Shown: positions 1 through 13,600 of the stretch, in pieces | Layout: each line of letters starts with the position of its first letter | Numbering within the stretch: position 1 is the first letter of the stretch | From: Aphanomyces cochlioides | Taxonomy: Eukaryota; Oomycota; Saprolegniomycetes; Saprolegniales; Verrucalvaceae | DNA: 64,000 nt | NCBI GenBank assembly: GCA_019828595.1 | Contig: JAHQRK010000010.1 | Location: forward strand, 1 to 64,000 | Reading direction: 5' to 3' | Notes under the pieces: generated by a model | The model's input: the letters and a program-made list of their open reading frames with translations, nothing else | The model's database searches: none | Told to the model about the DNA's origin: nothing | Program-made: the position numbers and the translations under genes

Positions 1-3000
1 ATTTCAAACATGCCAGACGTGGCGAGTGGGTATCTCGATGGGGTCGAGATGTGCATGTGGCACGTGGGTACCAAAAGTGGAGAAAAAAGTGGCATCGAGA
101 TGCATTTTGTGGGTATGATTGGGACGATTGCGGTCCATTTTTAACCAAGTCAATGCTTGGTCGTCCACCACACTGAGCATGACACCTTTCAAACATGCCA
201 GACGTGGCGAGTGGGTATCTCGATGGGGTCGAGATGTGCATGTGGCACGTGGGTACCAAAAGTGGAGAAAAAGTGGCATCGAGATGCATTTTGCTGGGTA
301 TGATTGGGACTATCGCGTGTTCATTTCGGACCAAGTTGATGCTTGGTCGTTCACCTTATACGAGCATGACACCTTTAACATCAGACGTGGCGAGTGGGGG
401 TATCCCGATGGGGTCGAGATGTGCATGTGGCACGTGGGTACCAAAAGTGGAGAAAAGTGGCATCGAGACGCATTTTGTGGGGTATGATTGGGACTATCGC
501 GTGTCATTTCGGACCAAGTCTGATGCTCGGTCGTTCACCACACGAGCATGACACCTTTGAACATGCCAGACGTGGCGAGTGGGTATCTATGGTCCAGATG
601 TGCATGTGGCACGTGGGTACCAAAAGTGGAAGAAAAAGTGGCATCGAGATGCATTTTGTGGGTATGATTGGACTATCGCGTGTTCCATTTTCGGACCAAG
701 TTGATGCTTGGTCGTCCACCACACGAGCATGACACCTTTCAAACATGCCAGACGTGGCGAGTGGTATCCGATGGGGTGAGATGTGCATGTGGCATGTGGG
801 TACCAAGTGGATATTAAATGAGTTGTATTAACCTTATTTTTGAGCAAAGGCCCTAATGACTTACGAATTGCCTCGTACTGTATAAATATGGGTACCAAAG
901 TGGATAAAAAGTGGCATCGAGATGCATTTTGTGGGGTATGATTGGGACTATCGCGTGTTGATTTTCGGACCAAGTTGATGCGTTGGTCGTCCACCACACG
1001 AGCATGACACCTTTCAAACATGCCAGACGTGGCTAGTGGGGTATCTCGATGGGGTCGAGATGTGCATGTGGCACGTGGGTACCAAAAGTGGAGAAAAGTG
1101 GCATCGAGATGCATTTTGTGGGGTATGATTGGGACTATCGCGTGTTGATTTTGGACCAAGTTGATGCTTGGTCGTCCACCACGAGCATGACACCTTTCAA
1201 ACATGCCAGACGTGGCTAGTGGGATCCCCGATGGGGTCGAGATGTGCATGTGGCACGTGGGTACCAAAAGTGGAGAAAAAAGTGGCATCGAGATGCATTT
1301 TGTGGGTATGATTGGGGACTATCGCGTGTTGATTTCGGACCAAGTTGATGCTTGGTCTGTCCACCACACCAGCATGACACCTTTCAAACATGCCAGACGT
1401 GGCGAGTGGGGACACCGATGGGGTCGAGATGTGCATGTGGCACGTGGGTACCAAAAGTGGAGAAAAAGTGGCATCGAGATGCATTTTGTGGGGTATGATT
1501 GGGACTATCGCGTGTTGATTTGCGGACCAAGTTGATGCTTGGTCGTCCACCACACGAGCATGACACCTTTCAAACATGCCAGACGTGGCGAGTGGGTATC
1601 TCGATGGGGTCGAGATGCGCATGTGGCACCGTGGGACCTCAAAAGTGGAGAAGTGGCATCCAGACTATTTGTGGACGATCGGACTATCGCGTGTTGATCT
1701 CGGACCAAGTTGATGCTTGGTCGTCCACCACACGAGCATGACACCTTTCCAAAACATGCCAGACGTGGCGAGTGGGTATCTCGATGGGGTCGAGATGTGC
1801 ATGTGGCACGTGGGTACCAAAAGTGGAGAAAAAAGTGGCATCGAGATGCATTTCTTGTGGGGTATGATTGGGACTATCGCGTGTTGATTCCGGACCAAGT
1901 CTGATGCTCGGTCGTCCACCACACGAGCATGACACCTTTCAAACATGCCAGACGTGGCGAGTGGGTATCTCGATGGGGTCGAGATGTGCATGTGGCACGT
2001 GGGTACCAAAAGTGGAGAAAAAGTGGCATCGAGATGCATTTTGTGGGGTATGCTTGGGACTATCGCGTGTTGATTTCGGACCAAGTTGATGCTTGGTCGT
2101 CCACCACACGAGCATGACACCTTTCAAACATGCCAGACGTGGCGAGTGGGTATCTCGATGGGGTCGAGATGTGCATGTGGCACGTGGGTACCAAAGTGGA
2201 GAAAAAGTGGCATCGAGATGCATTTTGTGGGGTATGATTGGGACTATCGCGTGTTGATTTCGGACCAAGTTGATGCTTGGTCGTCCACCACACGAGCATG
2301 ACACCTTTCAAACATGCCAGACGTGGCGAGTGGGTATCTCGATGGGGTCGAGATGTGCATGTGGCACGTGGGTACCAAAAGTGGAGAAAAAGTGGCATCG
2401 AGATGCATTTTGTGGGGTATGCTTGGGACTATCGCGTGTTGATTTCGGACCAAGTTGATGCTTGGTCGTCCACCACACGAGCATGACACCTTTCAAACAT
2501 GCCAGACGTGGCTAGTGGGCAATCCGATGGGGTCGAGATGTGCATGTGGCACGTGGGTACCAAAAGTGGAGAAAAAGTGGCATCGAGATGCATTTTGTGG
2601 GGTATGATTGGTGGTAACGCATCGTCGATCTCGAAATCGAAGTCGACGCTCGGTCGTCCACCACACGAGCATGACACCTTTCAAACATGCCAGACGTGGC
2701 GAGTGGGTATCTCGATGGGGTCGAGATGTGCATGTGGCACGTGGGTACCAAAAGTGGAGAAAAAAGTGGCATCGAGATGCATTTTGTGGGTATGATTGGG
2801 ACTATCGCGTGTTGATTTCGGACCAAGTTGATGCTTGGTTGTCCACCACACGAGCATGACACCTTTCAAACATGCCAGACGTGGCGAGTGGGGAGATCGA
2901 TGGGGTCGAGATGTGCATGTGGCACGTGGGTACCAAAAGTGGAGAAAAAGTGGCATCGAGATGCATTTTGTGGGGTATGATTGGGACTATCGCGTGTTGA

Positions 3001-3400
3001 TTTCGGACCAAGTTGATGCTTGGTCGTTCACCAACGAGCATGACACCTTTCAAACATGCCAGACGTGGCGAGTGGGTATCTCGATGGGGTCGAGATGTGC
3101 ATGTGGCACGTGGGTACCAAAAGTGGAGAAAAAGTGGCATCGAGATGCATTTTGTGGGGTATGATTGGGACTATCGCGTGTTGATTTCGGGACCAAGTTG
3201 ATGCTTGGTCGTCCACCACACGAGCATGACACCTTTCAAACATGCCAGACGTGGCGAGTGGGTATCTCGATGGGGTCGAGATGTGCATGTGGCACGTGGG
3301 TACCAAAAGTGGAAAAAAAGTGGCATCGAGATGCATTTTGTGGGGTATGATTGGGACTATCGCGTGTTGATTTCGGACCAAGTTGATGCTTGGTCGTCCA
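1..3400. repeat. Diverged edge of the satellite array
   Basis: The first 18 or so monomers differ from the consensus by substitutions and small indels. Examples are a shortened unit near 765-800, a changed segment at 2600-2650, and a disturbed unit at 1620-1690. Divergence falls towards 3400, after which monomers become identical. This is the pattern expected at the flank of an array where unequal exchange and conversion are less efficient. The true end of the array lies left of the window. Confidence 0.85.
814..889. other. 76-bp non-satellite insertion with flanking duplication
   Basis: Within a satellite monomer, 76 bp of unrelated AT-rich sequence is flanked on both sides by nearly the same 16-17 bp of satellite (GGGTACCAAGTGGATA at 798-813 and GGGTACCAAAGTGGATA at 890-906). 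The arrangement resembles a target-site duplication. The insert has no poly(A) tail, no terminal inverted repeat and no coding capacity. It could be a very short retroposed fragment or filler DNA from end-joining repair. Confidence 0.6.
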
Positions 3401-6400
3401 CCACACGAGCATGACACCTTTCAAACATGCCAGACGTGGCGAGTGGGTATCTCGATGGGGTCGAGATGTGCATGTGGCACGTGGGTACCAAAAGTGGAGA
3501 AAAAGTGGCATCGAGATGCATTTTGTGGGGTATGATTGGGACTATCGCGTGTTGATTTCGGACCAAGTTGATGCTTGGTCGTCCACCACACGAGCATGAC
3601 ACCTTTCAAACATGCCAGACGTGGCGAGTGGGTATCTCGATGGGGTCGAGATGTGCATGTGGCACGTGGGTACCAAAAGTGGAGAAAAAGTGGCATCGAG
3701 ATGCATTTTGTGGGGTATGATTGGGACTATCGCGTGTTGATTTCGGACCAAGTTGATGCTTGGTCGTCCACCACACGAGCATGACACCTTTCAAACATGC
3801 CAGACGTGGCGAGTGGGTATCTCGATGGGGTCGAGATGTGCATGTGGCACGTGGGTACCAAAAGTGGAGAAAAAGTGGCATCGAGATGCATTTTGTGGGG
3901 TATGATTGGGACTATCGCGTGTTGATTTCGGACCAAGTTGATGCTTGGTCGTCCACCACACGAGCATGACACCTTTCAAACATGCCAGACGTGGCGAGTG
4001 GGTATCTCGATGGGGTCGAGATGTGCATGTGGCACGTGGGTACCAAAAGTGGAGAAAAAAGTGGCATCGAGATGCATTTTGTGGGGTATGATTGGGACTA
4101 TCGCGTGTTGATTTCGGACCAAGTTGATGCTTGGTCGTCCACCACACGAGCATGACACCTTTCAAACATGCCAGACGTGGCGAGTGGGTATCTCGATGGG
4201 GTCGAGATGTGCATGTGGCACGTGGGTACCAAAAGTGGAGAAAAAGTGGCATCGAGATGCATTTTGTGGGGTATGATTGGGACTATCGCGTGTTGATTTC
4301 GGACCAAGTTGATGCTTGGTCGTCCACCACACGAGCATGACACCTTTCAAACATGCCAGACGTGGCGAGTGGGTATCTCGATGGGGTCGAGATGTGCATG
4401 TGGCACGTGGGTACCAAAAGTGGAGAAAAAGTGGCATCGAGATGCATTTTGTGGGGTATGATTGGGACTATCGCGTGTTGATTTCGGACCAAGTTGATGC
4501 TTGGTCGTCCACCACACGAGCATGACACCTTTCAAACATGCCAGACGTGGCGAGTGGGTATCTCGATGGGGTCGAGATGTGCATGTGGCACGTGGGTACC
4601 AAAAGTGGAGAAAAAGTGGCATCGAGATGCATTTTGTGGGGTATGATTGGGACTATCGCGTGTTGATTTCGGACCAAGTTGATGCTTGGTCGTCCACCAC
4701 ACGAGCATGACACCTTTCAAACATGCCAGACGTGGCGAGTGGGTATCTCGATGGGGTCGAGATGTGCATGTGGCACGTGGGTACCAAAAGTGGAGAAAAA
4801 AGTGGCATCGAGATGCATTTTGTGGGGTATGATTGGGACTATCGCGTGTTGATTTCGGACCAAGTTGATGCTTGGTCGTCCACCACACGAGCATGACACC
4901 TTTCAAACATGCCAGACGTGGCGAGTGGGTATCTCGATGGGGTCGAGATGTGCATGTGGCACGTGGGTACCAAAAGTGGAGAAAAAGTGGCATCGAGATG
5001 CATTTTGTGGGGTATGATTGGGACTATCGCGTGTTGATTTCGGACCAAGTTGATGCTTGGTCGTCCACCACACGAGCATGACACCTTTCAAACATGCCAG
5101 ACGTGGCGAGTGGGTATCTCGATGGGGTCGAGATGTGCATGTGGCACGTGGGTACCAAAAGTGGAGAAAAAGTGGCATCGAGATGCATTTTGTGGGGTAT
5201 GATTGGGACTATCGCGTGTTGATTTCGGACCAAGTTGATGCTTGGTCGTCCACCACACGAGCATGACACCTTTCAAACATGCCAGACGTGGCGAGTGGGT
5301 ATCTCGATGGGGTCGAGATGTGCATGTGGCACGTGGGTACCAAAAGTGGAGAAAAAGTGGCATCGAGATGCATTTTGTGGGGTATGATTGGGACTATCGC
5401 GTGTTGATTTCGGACCAAGTTGATGCTTGGTCGTCCACCACACGAGCATGACACCTTTCAAACATGCCAGACGTGGCGAGTGGGTATCTCGATGGGGTCG
5501 AGATGTGCATGTGGCACGTGGGTACCAAAAGTGGAGAAAAAGTGGCATCGAGATGCATTTTGTGGGGTATGATTGGGACTATCGCGTGTTGATTTCGGAC
5601 CAAGTTGATGCTTGGTCGTCCACCACACGAGCATGACACCTTTCAAACATGCCAGACGTGGCGAGTGGGTATCTCGATGGGGTCGAGATGTGCATGTGGC
5701 ACGTGGGTACCAAAAGTGGAGAAAAAGTGGCATCGAGATGCATTTTGTGGGGTATGATTGGGACTATCGCGTGTTGATTTCGGACCAAGTTGATGCTTGG
5801 TCGTCCACCACACGAGCATGACACCTTTCAAACATGCCAGACGTGGCGAGTGGGTATCTCGATGGGGTCGAGATGTGCATGTGGCACGTGGGTACCAAAA
5901 GTGGAGAAAAAAGTGGCATCGAGATGCATTTTGTGGGGTATGATTGGGACTATCGCGTGTTGATTTCGGACCAAGTTGATGCTTGGTCGTCCACCACACG
6001 AGCATGACACCTTTCAAACATGCCAGACGTGGCGAGTGGGTATCTCGATGGGGTCGAGATGTGCATGTGGCACGTGGGTACCAAAAGTGGAGAAAAAGTG
6101 GCATCGAGATGCATTTTGTGGGGTATGATTGGGACTATCGCGTGTTGATTTCGGACCAAGTTGATGCTTGGTCGTCCACCACACGAGCATGACACCTTTC
6201 AAACATGCCAGACGTGGCGAGTGGGTATCTCGATGGGGTCGAGATGTGCATGTGGCACGTGGGTACCAAAAGTGGAGAAAAAGTGGCATCGAGATGCATT
6301 TTGTGGGGTATGATTGGGACTATCGCGTGTTGATTTCGGACCAAGTTGATGCTTGGTCGTCCACCACACGAGCATGACACCTTTCAAACATGCCAGACGT

Positions 6401-9400
6401 GGCGAGTGGGTATCTCGATGGGGTCGAGATGTGCATGTGGCACGTGGGTACCAAAAGTGGAGAAAAAGTGGCATCGAGATGCATTTTGTGGGGTATGATT
6501 GGGACTATCGCGTGTTGATTTCGGACCAAGTTGATGCTTGGTCGTCCACCACACGAGCATGACACCTTTCAAACATGCCAGACGTGGCGAGTGGGTATCT
6601 CGATGGGGTCGAGATGTGCATGTGGCACGTGGGTACCAAAAGTGGAGAAAAAGTGGCATCGAGATGCATTTTGTGGGGTATGATTGGGACTATCGCGTGT
6701 TGATTTCGGACCAAGTTGATGCTTGGTCGTCCACCACACGAGCATGACACCTTTCAAACATGCCAGACGTGGCGAGTGGGTATCTCGATGGGGTCGAGAT
6801 GTGCATGTGGCACGTGGGTACCAAAAGTGGAGAAAAAGTGGCATCGAGATGCATTTTGTGGGGTATGATTGGGACTATCGCGTGTTGATTTCGGACCAAG
6901 TTGATGCTTGGTCGTCCACCACACGAGCATGACACCTTTCAAACATGCCAGACGTGGCGAGTGGGTATCTCGATGGGGTCGAGATGTGCATGTGGCACGT
7001 GGGTACCAAAAGTGGAGAAAAAGTGGCATCGAGATGCATTTTGTGGGGTATGATTGGGACTATCGCGTGTTGATTTCGGACCAAGTTGATGCTTGGTCGT
7101 CCACCACACGAGCATGACACCTTTCAAACATGCCAGACGTGGCGAGTGGGTATCTCGATGGGGTCGAGATGTGCATGTGGCACGTGGGTACCAAAAGTGG
7201 AGAAAAAGTGGCATCGAGATGCATTTTGTGGGGTATGATTGGGACTATCGCGTGTTGATTTCGGACCAAGTTGATGCTTGGTCGTCCACCACACGAGCAT
7301 GACACCTTTCAAACATGCCAGACGTGGCGAGTGGGTATCTCGATGGGGTCGAGATGTGCATGTGGCACGTGGGTACCAAAAGTGGAGAAAAAGTGGCATC
7401 GAGATGCATTTTGTGGGGTATGATTGGGACTATCGCGTGTTGATTTCGGACCAAGTTGATGCTTGGTCGTCCACCACACGAGCATGACACCTTTCAAACA
7501 TGCCAGACGTGGCGAGTGGGTATCTCGATGGGGTCGAGATGTGCATGTGGCACGTGGGTACCAAAAGTGGAGAAAAAGTGGCATCGAGATGCATTTTGTG
7601 GGGTATGATTGGGACTATCGCGTGTTGATTTCGGACCAAGTTGATGCTTGGTCGTCCACCACACGAGCATGACACCTTTCAAACATGCCAGACGTGGCGA
7701 GTGGGTATCTCGATGGGGTCGAGATGTGCATGTGGCACGTGGGTACCAAAAGTGGAGAAAAAGTGGCATCGAGATGCATTTTGTGGGGTATGATTGGGAC
7801 TATCGCGTGTTGATTTCGGACCAAGTTGATGCTTGGTCGTCCACCACACGAGCATGACACCTTTCAAACATGCCAGACGTGGCGAGTGGGTATCTCGATG
7901 GGGTCGAGATGTGCATGTGGCACGTGGGTACCAAAAGTGGAGAAAAAGTGGCATCGAGATGCATTTTGTGGGGTATGATTGGGACTATCGCGTGTTGATT
8001 TCGGACCAAGTTGATGCTTGGTCGTCCACCACACGAGCATGACACCTTTCAAACATGCCAGACGTGGCGAGTGGGTATCTCGATGGGGTCGAGATGTGCA
8101 TGTGGCACGTGGGTACCAAAAGTGGAGAAAAAGTGGCATCGAGATGCATTTTGTGGGGTATGATTGGGACTATCGCGTGTTGATTTCGGACCAAGTTGAT
8201 GCTTGGTCGTCCACCACACGAGCATGACACCTTTCAAACATGCCAGACGTGGCGAGTGGGTATCTCGATGGGGTCGAGATGTGCATGTGGCACGTGGGTA
8301 CCAAAAGTGGAGAAAAAGTGGCATCGAGATGCATTTTGTGGGGTATGATTGGGACTATCGCGTGTTGATTTCGGACCAAGTTGATGCTTGGTCGTCCACC
8401 ACACGAGCATGACACCTTTCAAACATGCCAGACGTGGCGAGTGGGTATCTCGATGGGGTCGAGATGTGCATGTGGCACGTGGGTACCAAAAGTGGAGAAA
8501 AAGTGGCATCGAGATGCATTTTGTGGGGTATGATTGGGACTATCGCGTGTTGATTTCGGACCAAGTTGATGCTTGGTCGTCCACCACACGAGCATGACAC
8601 CTTTCAAACATGCCAGACGTGGCGAGTGGGTATCTCGATGGGGTCGAGATGTGCATGTGGCACGTGGGTACCAAAAGTGGAGAAAAAGTGGCATCGAGAT
8701 GCATTTTGTGGGGTATGATTGGGACTATCGCGTGTTGATTTCGGACCAAGTTGATGCTTGGTCGTCCACCACACGAGCATGACACCTTTCAAACATGCCA
8801 GACGTGGCGAGTGGGTATCTCGATGGGGTCGAGATGTGCATGTGGCACGTGGGTACCAAAAGTGGAGAAAAAGTGGCATCGAGATGCATTTTGTGGGGTA
8901 TGATTGGGACTATCGCGTGTTGATTTCGGACCAAGTTGATGCTTGGTCGTCCACCACACGAGCATGACACCTTTCAAACATGCCAGACGTGGCGAGTGGG
9001 TATCTCGATGGGGTCGAGATGTGCATGTGGCACGTGGGTACCAAAAGTGGAGAAAAAGTGGCATCGAGATGCATTTTGTGGGGTATGATTGGGACTATCG
9101 CGTGTTGATTTCGGACCAAGTTGATGCTTGGTCGTCCACCACACGAGCATGACACCTTTCAAACATGCCAGACGTGGCGAGTGGGTATCTCGATGGGGTC
9201 GAGATGTGCATGTGGCACGTGGGTACCAAAAGTGGAGAAAAAGTGGCATCGAGATGCATTTTGTGGGGTATGATTGGGACTATCGCGTGTTGATTTCGGA
9301 CCAAGTTGATGCTTGGTCGTCCACCACACGAGCATGACACCTTTCAAACATGCCAGACGTGGCGAGTGGGTATCTCGATGGGGTCGAGATGTGCATGTGG

Positions 9401-10084
9401 CACGTGGGTACCAAAAGTGGAGAAAAAGTGGCATCGAGATGCATTTTGTGGGGTATGATTGGGACTATCGCGTGTTGATTTCGGACCAAGTTGATGCTTG
9501 GTCGTCCACCACACGAGCATGACACCTTTCAAACATGCCAGACGTGGCGAGTGGGTATCTCGATGGGGTCGAGATGTGCATGTGGCACGTGGGTACCAAA
9601 AGTGGAGAAAAAGTGGCATCGAGATGCATTTTGTGGGGTATGATTGGGACTATCGCGTGTTGATTTCGGACCAAGTTGATGCTTGGTCGTCCACCACACG
9701 AGCATGACACCTTTCAAACATGCCAGACGTGGCGAGTGGGTATCTCGATGGGGTCGAGATGTGCATGTGGCACGTGGGTACCAAAAGTGGAGAAAAAGTG
9801 GCATCGAGATGCATTTTGTGGGGTATGATTGGGACTATCGCGTGTTGATTTCGGACCAAGTTGATGCTTGGTCGTCCACCACACGAGCATGACACCTTTC
9901 AAACATGCCAGACGTGGCGAGTGGGTATCTCGATGGGGTCGAGATGTGCATGTGGCACGTGGGTACCAAAAGTGGAGAAAAAGTGGCATCGAGATGCATT
10001 TTGTGGGGTATGATTGGGACTATCGCGTGTTGATTTCGGACCAAGTTGATGCTTGGTCGTCCACCACACGAGCATGACACCTTT

Positions 10085-10625
10085 CAAACATGCCAGACGT
10101 GGCGAGTGGGTATCTAGATGGGGTCAGATGTGCGTGTGGCACGTGGGTACCAAAAGTGGAGAAAAAGTGGCATCGAGATGCATTTTGTGGGGTATGATTG
10201 GGACTATCGCGATGTTGATTTAGGACCAAGTTGATGCTTGGTCATCCACCACACGAGCATGACACCTTTCAAACATGCCAGACGTGGCGAGTGGGTATCT
10301 AGATGGGGTCGAGATGTGCGTGTGGCACGTGGGTACCGAAAGTGAAAAAAGTGGCATGGGGATGCATTTGTGGGGTCTGCTTCAGGAACTCTCACATCTT
10401 GATTTCGGACCAAGTTGATGCTTCATCATTCACCACACGAGCATGACACCTTTCAAACATGCCAGACGTGGCGAGTGGGTATCTCGATGGGGTCGAGATG
10501 TGCATGTGGCACGTGGGTACCAAAAGTGGAGAAAAAGTGGCATCGAGATGCATTTTGTGGGGTATGCTTGGGACTCTCGCGTGTTGGACCAAGTTGATGC
10601 TTGGTCGTCCACCACACGAGCATGA
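10085..10625. repeat. Diverged island inside the satellite array
   Basis: About three monomers here carry clustered substitutions and indels, while monomers on both sides match the consensus. Examples are altered segments near 10335-10440 and a shortened 'gtgttggacc' junction near 10583. Four monomers span 7 bp less than expected. The island may be an older boundary between two amplified blocks, or a diverged segment that escaped homogenisation. Confidence 0.8.
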
Positions 10626-10629
10626 CACC

Positions 10630-13600
10630 TTTCAAACATGCCAGACGTGGCGAGTGGGTATCTCGATGGGGTCGAGATGTGCATGTGGCACGTGGGTACC
10701 AAAAGTGGAGAAAAAGTGGCATCGAGATGCATTTTGTGGGGTATGATTGGGACTATCGCGTGTTGATTTCGGACCAAGTTGATGCTTGGTCGTCCACCAC
10801 ACGAGCATGACACCTTTCAAACATGCCAGACGTGGCGAGTGGGTATCTCGATGGGGTCGAGATGTGCATGTGGCACGTGGGTACCAAAAGTGGAGAAAAA
10901 GTGGCATCGAGATGCATTTTGTGGGGTATGATTGGGACTATCGCGTGTTGATTTCGGACCAAGTTGATGCTTGGTCGTCCACCACACGAGCATGACACCT
11001 TTCAAACATGCCAGACGTGGCGAGTGGGTATCTCGATGGGGTCGAGATGTGCATGTGGCACGTGGGTACCAAAAGTGGAGAAAAAGTGGCATCGAGATGC
11101 ATTTTGTGGGGTATGATTGGGACTATCGCGTGTTGATTTCGGACCAAGTTGATGCTTGGTCGTCCACCACACGAGCATGACACCTTTCAAACATGCCAGA
11201 CGTGGCGAGTGGGTATCTCGATGGGGTCGAGATGTGCATGTGGCACGTGGGTACCAAAAGTGGAGAAAAAGTGGCATCGAGATGCATTTTGTGGGGTATG
11301 ATTGGGACTATCGCGTGTTGATTTCGGACCAAGTTGATGCTTGGTCGTCCACCACACGAGCATGACACCTTTCAAACATGCCAGACGTGGCGAGTGGGTA
11401 TCTCGATGGGGTCGAGATGTGCATGTGGCACGTGGGTACCAAAAGTGGAGAAAAAGTGGCATCGAGATGCATTTTGTGGGGTATGATTGGGACTATCGCG
11501 TGTTGATTTCGGACCAAGTTGATGCTTGGTCGTCCACCACACGAGCATGACACCTTTCAAACATGCCAGACGTGGCGAGTGGGTATCTCGATGGGGTCGA
11601 GATGTGCATGTGGCACGTGGGTACCAAAAGTGGAGAAAAAGTGGCATCGAGATGCATTTTGTGGGGTATGATTGGGACTATCGCGTGTTGATTTCGGACC
11701 AAGTTGATGCTTGGTCGTCCACCACACGAGCATGACACCTTTCAAACATGCCAGACGTGGCGAGTGGGTATCTCGATGGGGTCGAGATGTGCATGTGGCA
11801 CGTGGGTACCAAAAGTGGAGAAAAAGTGGCATCGAGATGCATTTTGTGGGGTATGATTGGGACTATCGCGTGTTGATTTCGGACCAAGTTGATGCTTGGT
11901 CGTCCACCACACGAGCATGACACCTTTCAAACATGCCAGACGTGGCGAGTGGGTATCTCGATGGGGTCGAGATGTGCATGTGGCACGTGGGTACCAAAAG
12001 TGGAGAAAAAAGTGGCATCGAGATGCATTTTGTGGGGTATGATTGGGACTATCGCGTGTTGATTTCGGACCAAGTTGATGCTTGGTCGTCCACCACACGA
12101 GCATGACACCTTTCAAACATGCCAGACGTGGCGAGTGGGTATCTCGATGGGGTCGAGATGTGCATGTGGCACGTGGGTACCAAAAGTGGAGAAAAAGTGG
12201 CATCGAGATGCATTTTGTGGGGTATGATTGGGACTATCGCGTGTTGATTTCGGACCAAGTTGATGCTTGGTCGTCCACCACACGAGCATGACACCTTTCA
12301 AACATGCCAGACGTGGCGAGTGGGTATCTCGATGGGGTCGAGATGTGCATGTGGCACGTGGGTACCAAAAGTGGAGAAAAAGTGGCATCGAGATGCATTT
12401 TGTGGGGTATGATTGGGACTATCGCGTGTTGATTTCGGACCAAGTTGATGCTTGGTCGTCCACCACACGAGCATGACACCTTTCAAACATGCCAGACGTG
12501 GCGAGTGGGTATCTCGATGGGGTCGAGATGTGCATGTGGCACGTGGGTACCAAAAGTGGAGAAAAAGTGGCATCGAGATGCATTTTGTGGGGTATGATTG
12601 GGACTATCGCGTGTTGATTTCGGACCAAGTTGATGCTTGGTCGTCCACCACACGAGCATGACACCTTTCAAACATGCCAGACGTGGCGAGTGGGTATCTC
12701 GATGGGGTCGAGATGTGCATGTGGCACGTGGGTACCAAAAGTGGAGAAAAAGTGGCATCGAGATGCATTTTGTGGGGTATGATTGGGACTATCGCGTGTT
12801 GATTTCGGACCAAGTTGATGCTTGGTCGTCCACCACACGAGCATGACACCTTTCAAACATGCCAGACGTGGCGAGTGGGTATCTCGATGGGGTCGAGATG
12901 TGCATGTGGCACGTGGGTACCAAAAGTGGAGAAAAAGTGGCATCGAGATGCATTTTGTGGGGTATGATTGGGACTATCGCGTGTTGATTTCGGACCAAGT
13001 TGATGCTTGGTCGTCCACCACACGAGCATGACACCTTTCAAACATGCCAGACGTGGCGAGTGGGTATCTCGATGGGGTCGAGATGTGCATGTGGCACGTG
13101 GGTACCAAAAGTGGAGAAAAAGTGGCATCGAGATGCATTTTGTGGGGTATGATTGGGACTATCGCGTGTTGATTTCGGACCAAGTTGATGCTTGGTCGTC
13201 CACCACACGAGCATGACACCTTTCAAACATGCCAGACGTGGCGAGTGGGTATCTCGATGGGGTCGAGATGTGCATGTGGCACGTGGGTACCAAAAGTGGA
13301 GAAAAAGTGGCATCGAGATGCATTTTGTGGGGTATGATTGGGACTATCGCGTGTTGATTTCGGACCAAGTTGATGCTTGGTCGTCCACCACACGAGCATG
13401 ACACCTTTCAAACATGCCAGACGTGGCGAGTGGGTATCTCGATGGGGTCGAGATGTGCATGTGGCACGTGGGTACCAAAAGTGGAGAAAAAGTGGCATCG
13501 AGATGCATTTTGTGGGGTATGATTGGGACTATCGCGTGTTGATTTCGGACCAAGTTGATGCTTGGTCGTCCACCACACGAGCATGACACCTTTCAAACAT

